From: an uncultured Lachnospiraceae bacterium
Lineage (GTDB): Bacteria; Bacillota; Clostridia; Lachnospirales; Lachnospiraceae
Length of the DNA: 26,433 bases
Assembly: GCA_910588565.1 (NCBI GenBank)
Contig: CAJUPF010000046.1
Location: 1 to 26,433 of the forward strand
Reading direction: 5' to 3'
The notes beneath the pieces were generated by a model. The model was not told the origin of the DNA and made no database searches. It worked only from the letters and a program-made list of their open reading frames with translations. This document shows positions 25,207-26,433 of this stretch, piece after piece (position 1 is the first letter of the stretch; each line of letters opens with the position of its first letter). Both the position numbers and the translations under genes were made by a program.

Positions 25207-25258
25207 TTCTCACAGAATGCGCAGACAGTGCGCATTTCTGGCTCATAAACAGTACCTG
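25207..25258 (+). repeat. hairpin repeat, copy B, directly after cysK
   Basis: This 52-base segment is homologous to the reverse strand of 26378-26430 (41 of 53 aligned positions by hand count, one gap). Its core is the stem AATGCGCA-GACAG-TGCGCATT. It abuts the cysK stop codon, so it may also act as that gene's terminator, though no U tract follows. Confidence 0.75.
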
Positions 25259-26197
25259 CTAATTACCGCCAAACAATGGTGTGGATAAGTATCTGTCCCC
25301 GGAATCAGGAAGCAGGGCTACAATTGTCTTTCCTGCGTTTTCCGGCCTCTGCGCGAGGATGGAGGCTGCTTTTAAAGCTGCGCCGGAAGAAATGCCTACC
25401 AGGATTCCCTCACTCACGGCAAACGCCCTGCCCTCTGCAAACGCGTCTTCATTTTCTATCGCAATAATTTCATCATATATGTTTGTATTTAATACTTCCG
25501 GTACAAATCCTGCCCCAATTCCCTGAATTTTGTGCGCCCCCGGCGTTCCTTTGGAAAGCACCGGACTGCCCGCCGGTTCTACAGCTACAATTTTTACATT
25601 CGGGTTTTTTTCCTTTAAATATTCACCGACACCGGTAATCGTTCCGCCAGTGCCAACCCCTGCTACAAAAATATCCACTTTGCCGTCCGTCTGTTCCCAG
25701 ATTTCCGGTCCTGTCGTTTTCTTATGTACAGCAGGATTCGCCGGATTTACAAACTGTCCTAAAATCACAGCGCCTTCTATCCCCTGTTTCAGCTCCTCTG
25801 CTTTTGCAATGGCGCCTTTCATGCCTTTCGCGCCTTCGGTCAGCACCAGCTTTGCTCCGTATGCCATTAACAGATTTCTCCTCTCCACGCTCATCGTATC
25901 CGGCAGGGTAAGGATGGCGCGGTATCCCTTTGCTGCTGCAACTGCCGCAAGGCCGATTCCGGTATTGCCGCTGGTGGGTTCAATAATCGTTGCCCCTTCT
26001 TTTAAAATACCGTTCTTCTCGGCATCTTCAATCATAGCCAGTGCAATACGGTCTTTTACAGAACCTGCCGGATTCAGATATTCCAGTTTGGCAAGGAGCG
26101 TTGCATTTGCAATGCCCGCTTTCTTAGTATAACCATTTAGTTTCAGTATCGGCGTCCCACCGATTAATTCCAGTGCGCTTTCTTTGATCTGACTCAT
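25259..26197 (-). CDS. cysK: cysteine synthase A (O-acetylserine sulfhydrylase)
   Basis: A 312-residue cytoplasmic PLP enzyme making L-cysteine from O-acetylserine and sulfide. The PLP lysine is Lys48 in NPAGSVKDR. The substrate loop PTSGNTG is at 74-80, the phosphate-binding loop GTGGTITG follows FVAGV, and GISSGAAL and LLPDSGDRYLST complete the CysK pattern. Length is normal. GGAGG lies eight bases before ATG 26197. It is a single-gene unit with its own consensus promoter, and related hairpin repeats lie on both sides. Possible co-use: sulfur supply to LarE, but that is only a guess. Confidence 0.96.
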   Translation of the reverse strand: MSQIKESALELIGGTPILKLNGYTKKAGIANATLLAKLEYLNPAGSVKDRIALAMIEDAEKNGILKEGATIIEPTSGNTGIGLAAVAAAKGYRAILTLPDTMSVERRNLLMAYGAKLVLTEGAKGMKGAIAKAEELKQGIEGAVILGQFVNPANPAVHKKTTGPEIWEQTDGKVDIFVAGVGTGGTITGVGEYLKEKNPNVKIVAVEPAGSPVLSKGTPGAHKIQGIGAGFVPEVLNTNIYDEIIAIENEDAFAEGRAFAVSEGILVGISSGAALKAASILAQRPENAGKTIVALLPDSGDRYLSTPLFGGN

Positions 26198-26312
26198 TCT
26201 TCATGCCTCCGTCTGCTTTCTTTGTTTTTGGTTCCAGGTTTTTCTTTTTGTCCTTTTGCATTTTATTTCATATAATACAAGTATGATTAATATGAAATCT
26301 AATATGCTACAA

Positions 26313-26341
26313 ATTATACACAAAACGGATTTTGCTGTCAA
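26313..26341 (-). promoter_or_regulatory. consensus promoter of cysK
   Basis: Perfect TTGACA (26341-26336) and TATAAT (26318-26313) with a 17-base spacer on the - strand. The leader of about 108 bases is AT-rich; I see no terminator-antiterminator or T-box pattern in it, so control, if any, is more likely by a repressor over the promoter. Confidence 0.85.
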
Positions 26342-26377
26342 TCTATTTTTCCTGCCGCTATCTATGTTCATAAGTTA

Positions 26378-26430
26378 CAGGTTACTGTTCACGGGTCAGG
26401 AACGCGCATTTACTGCGCGTTCCGTGAGAA
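26378..26430 (-). repeat. hairpin repeat, copy A, upstream of cysK
   Basis: A 53-base segment homologous to 25207-25258 in the opposite orientation. Its core is a perfect 10-base stem, GGAACGCGCA with TGCGCGTTCC (26399-26408 and 26414-26423), and a five-base loop. The C-G pair in this stem corresponds to a T-A pair in copy B, a compensating change. It lies at the window edge, so its other neighbour is not visible. Confidence 0.75.
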
Positions 26431-26433
26431 CAT

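Noticed and set aside
25530..26132. 200-codon + strand frame over cysK
   Set aside because: Antisense shadow of cysK, which has all catalytic motifs and its own promoter and RBS.

Overview
The window reads as the chromosome of a low-to-mid-GC Firmicute, most likely a gut clostridium of the Lachnospiraceae type. The clues are strong AGGAGG ribosome binding sites, textbook TTGACA/TATAAT promoters, a YesM/YesN-type sensor pair, a GPH sugar symporter, a BspA-like leucine-rich repeat protein and large secreted glycosidases with Lys-rich Big_2 tails. The genus is inference. No rRNA, tRNA, CRISPR array, transposase or phage gene was seen.

Left part (1-3404, + strand): the 3' end of an ECF/ABC-type metal-transport ATPase gene leads into larB-larC-larE. 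These enzymes build the nickel-pincer nucleotide (NPN) cofactor of lactate racemase-family enzymes. LarC is one uninterrupted His-rich ORF, and LarE has the three-cysteine pattern of the iron-sulfur-dependent type. No larA is visible. A consensus promoter then drives a secreted LRR_5/Big_2 surface protein (3742-6039), followed by a gapless 164-bp imperfect palindrome.

Middle (6265-10728): a MATE transporter broken by two single-base losses (- strand) and an intact MATE transporter (+ strand) diverge from a region holding a large nested stem structure. Convergent to the intact MATE gene is a pRiA4b ORF-3-like protein with zinc-finger-like ends. Next is a decayed partial copy of the 3' end of the neighbouring glycosidase gene.

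Right-centre (10749-25098, all on the - strand) is a carbohydrate-use locus. In transcription order it holds a ROK repressor, an AraC-family regulator with a GyrI-like domain, a zinc polyol dehydrogenase and GPH symporter operon, a lipoprotein solute-binding protein + YesM-like kinase + YesN-like regulator operon, and a 1707-residue secreted protein with two GH43 domains. My model is that the sensor trio detects an extracellular oligosaccharide and switches on the GH43 enzyme. The released pentose or polyol would enter through the GPH symporter and be oxidised by the dehydrogenase, while the ROK protein represses its own gene and the dehydrogenase operon through a shared TTTAATTAAGTA site placed just downstream of each predicted promoter.

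Right end (25259-26433): cysK (- strand) with a consensus promoter. It is flanked by two homologous hairpin-forming repeats in inverted orientation. The most unusual items are the 164-bp palindrome, the cysK-flanking repeat pair, the cloverleaf-like terminator at 22924-23000, the permease-less SBP/kinase/regulator operon and the ROK operator pair.
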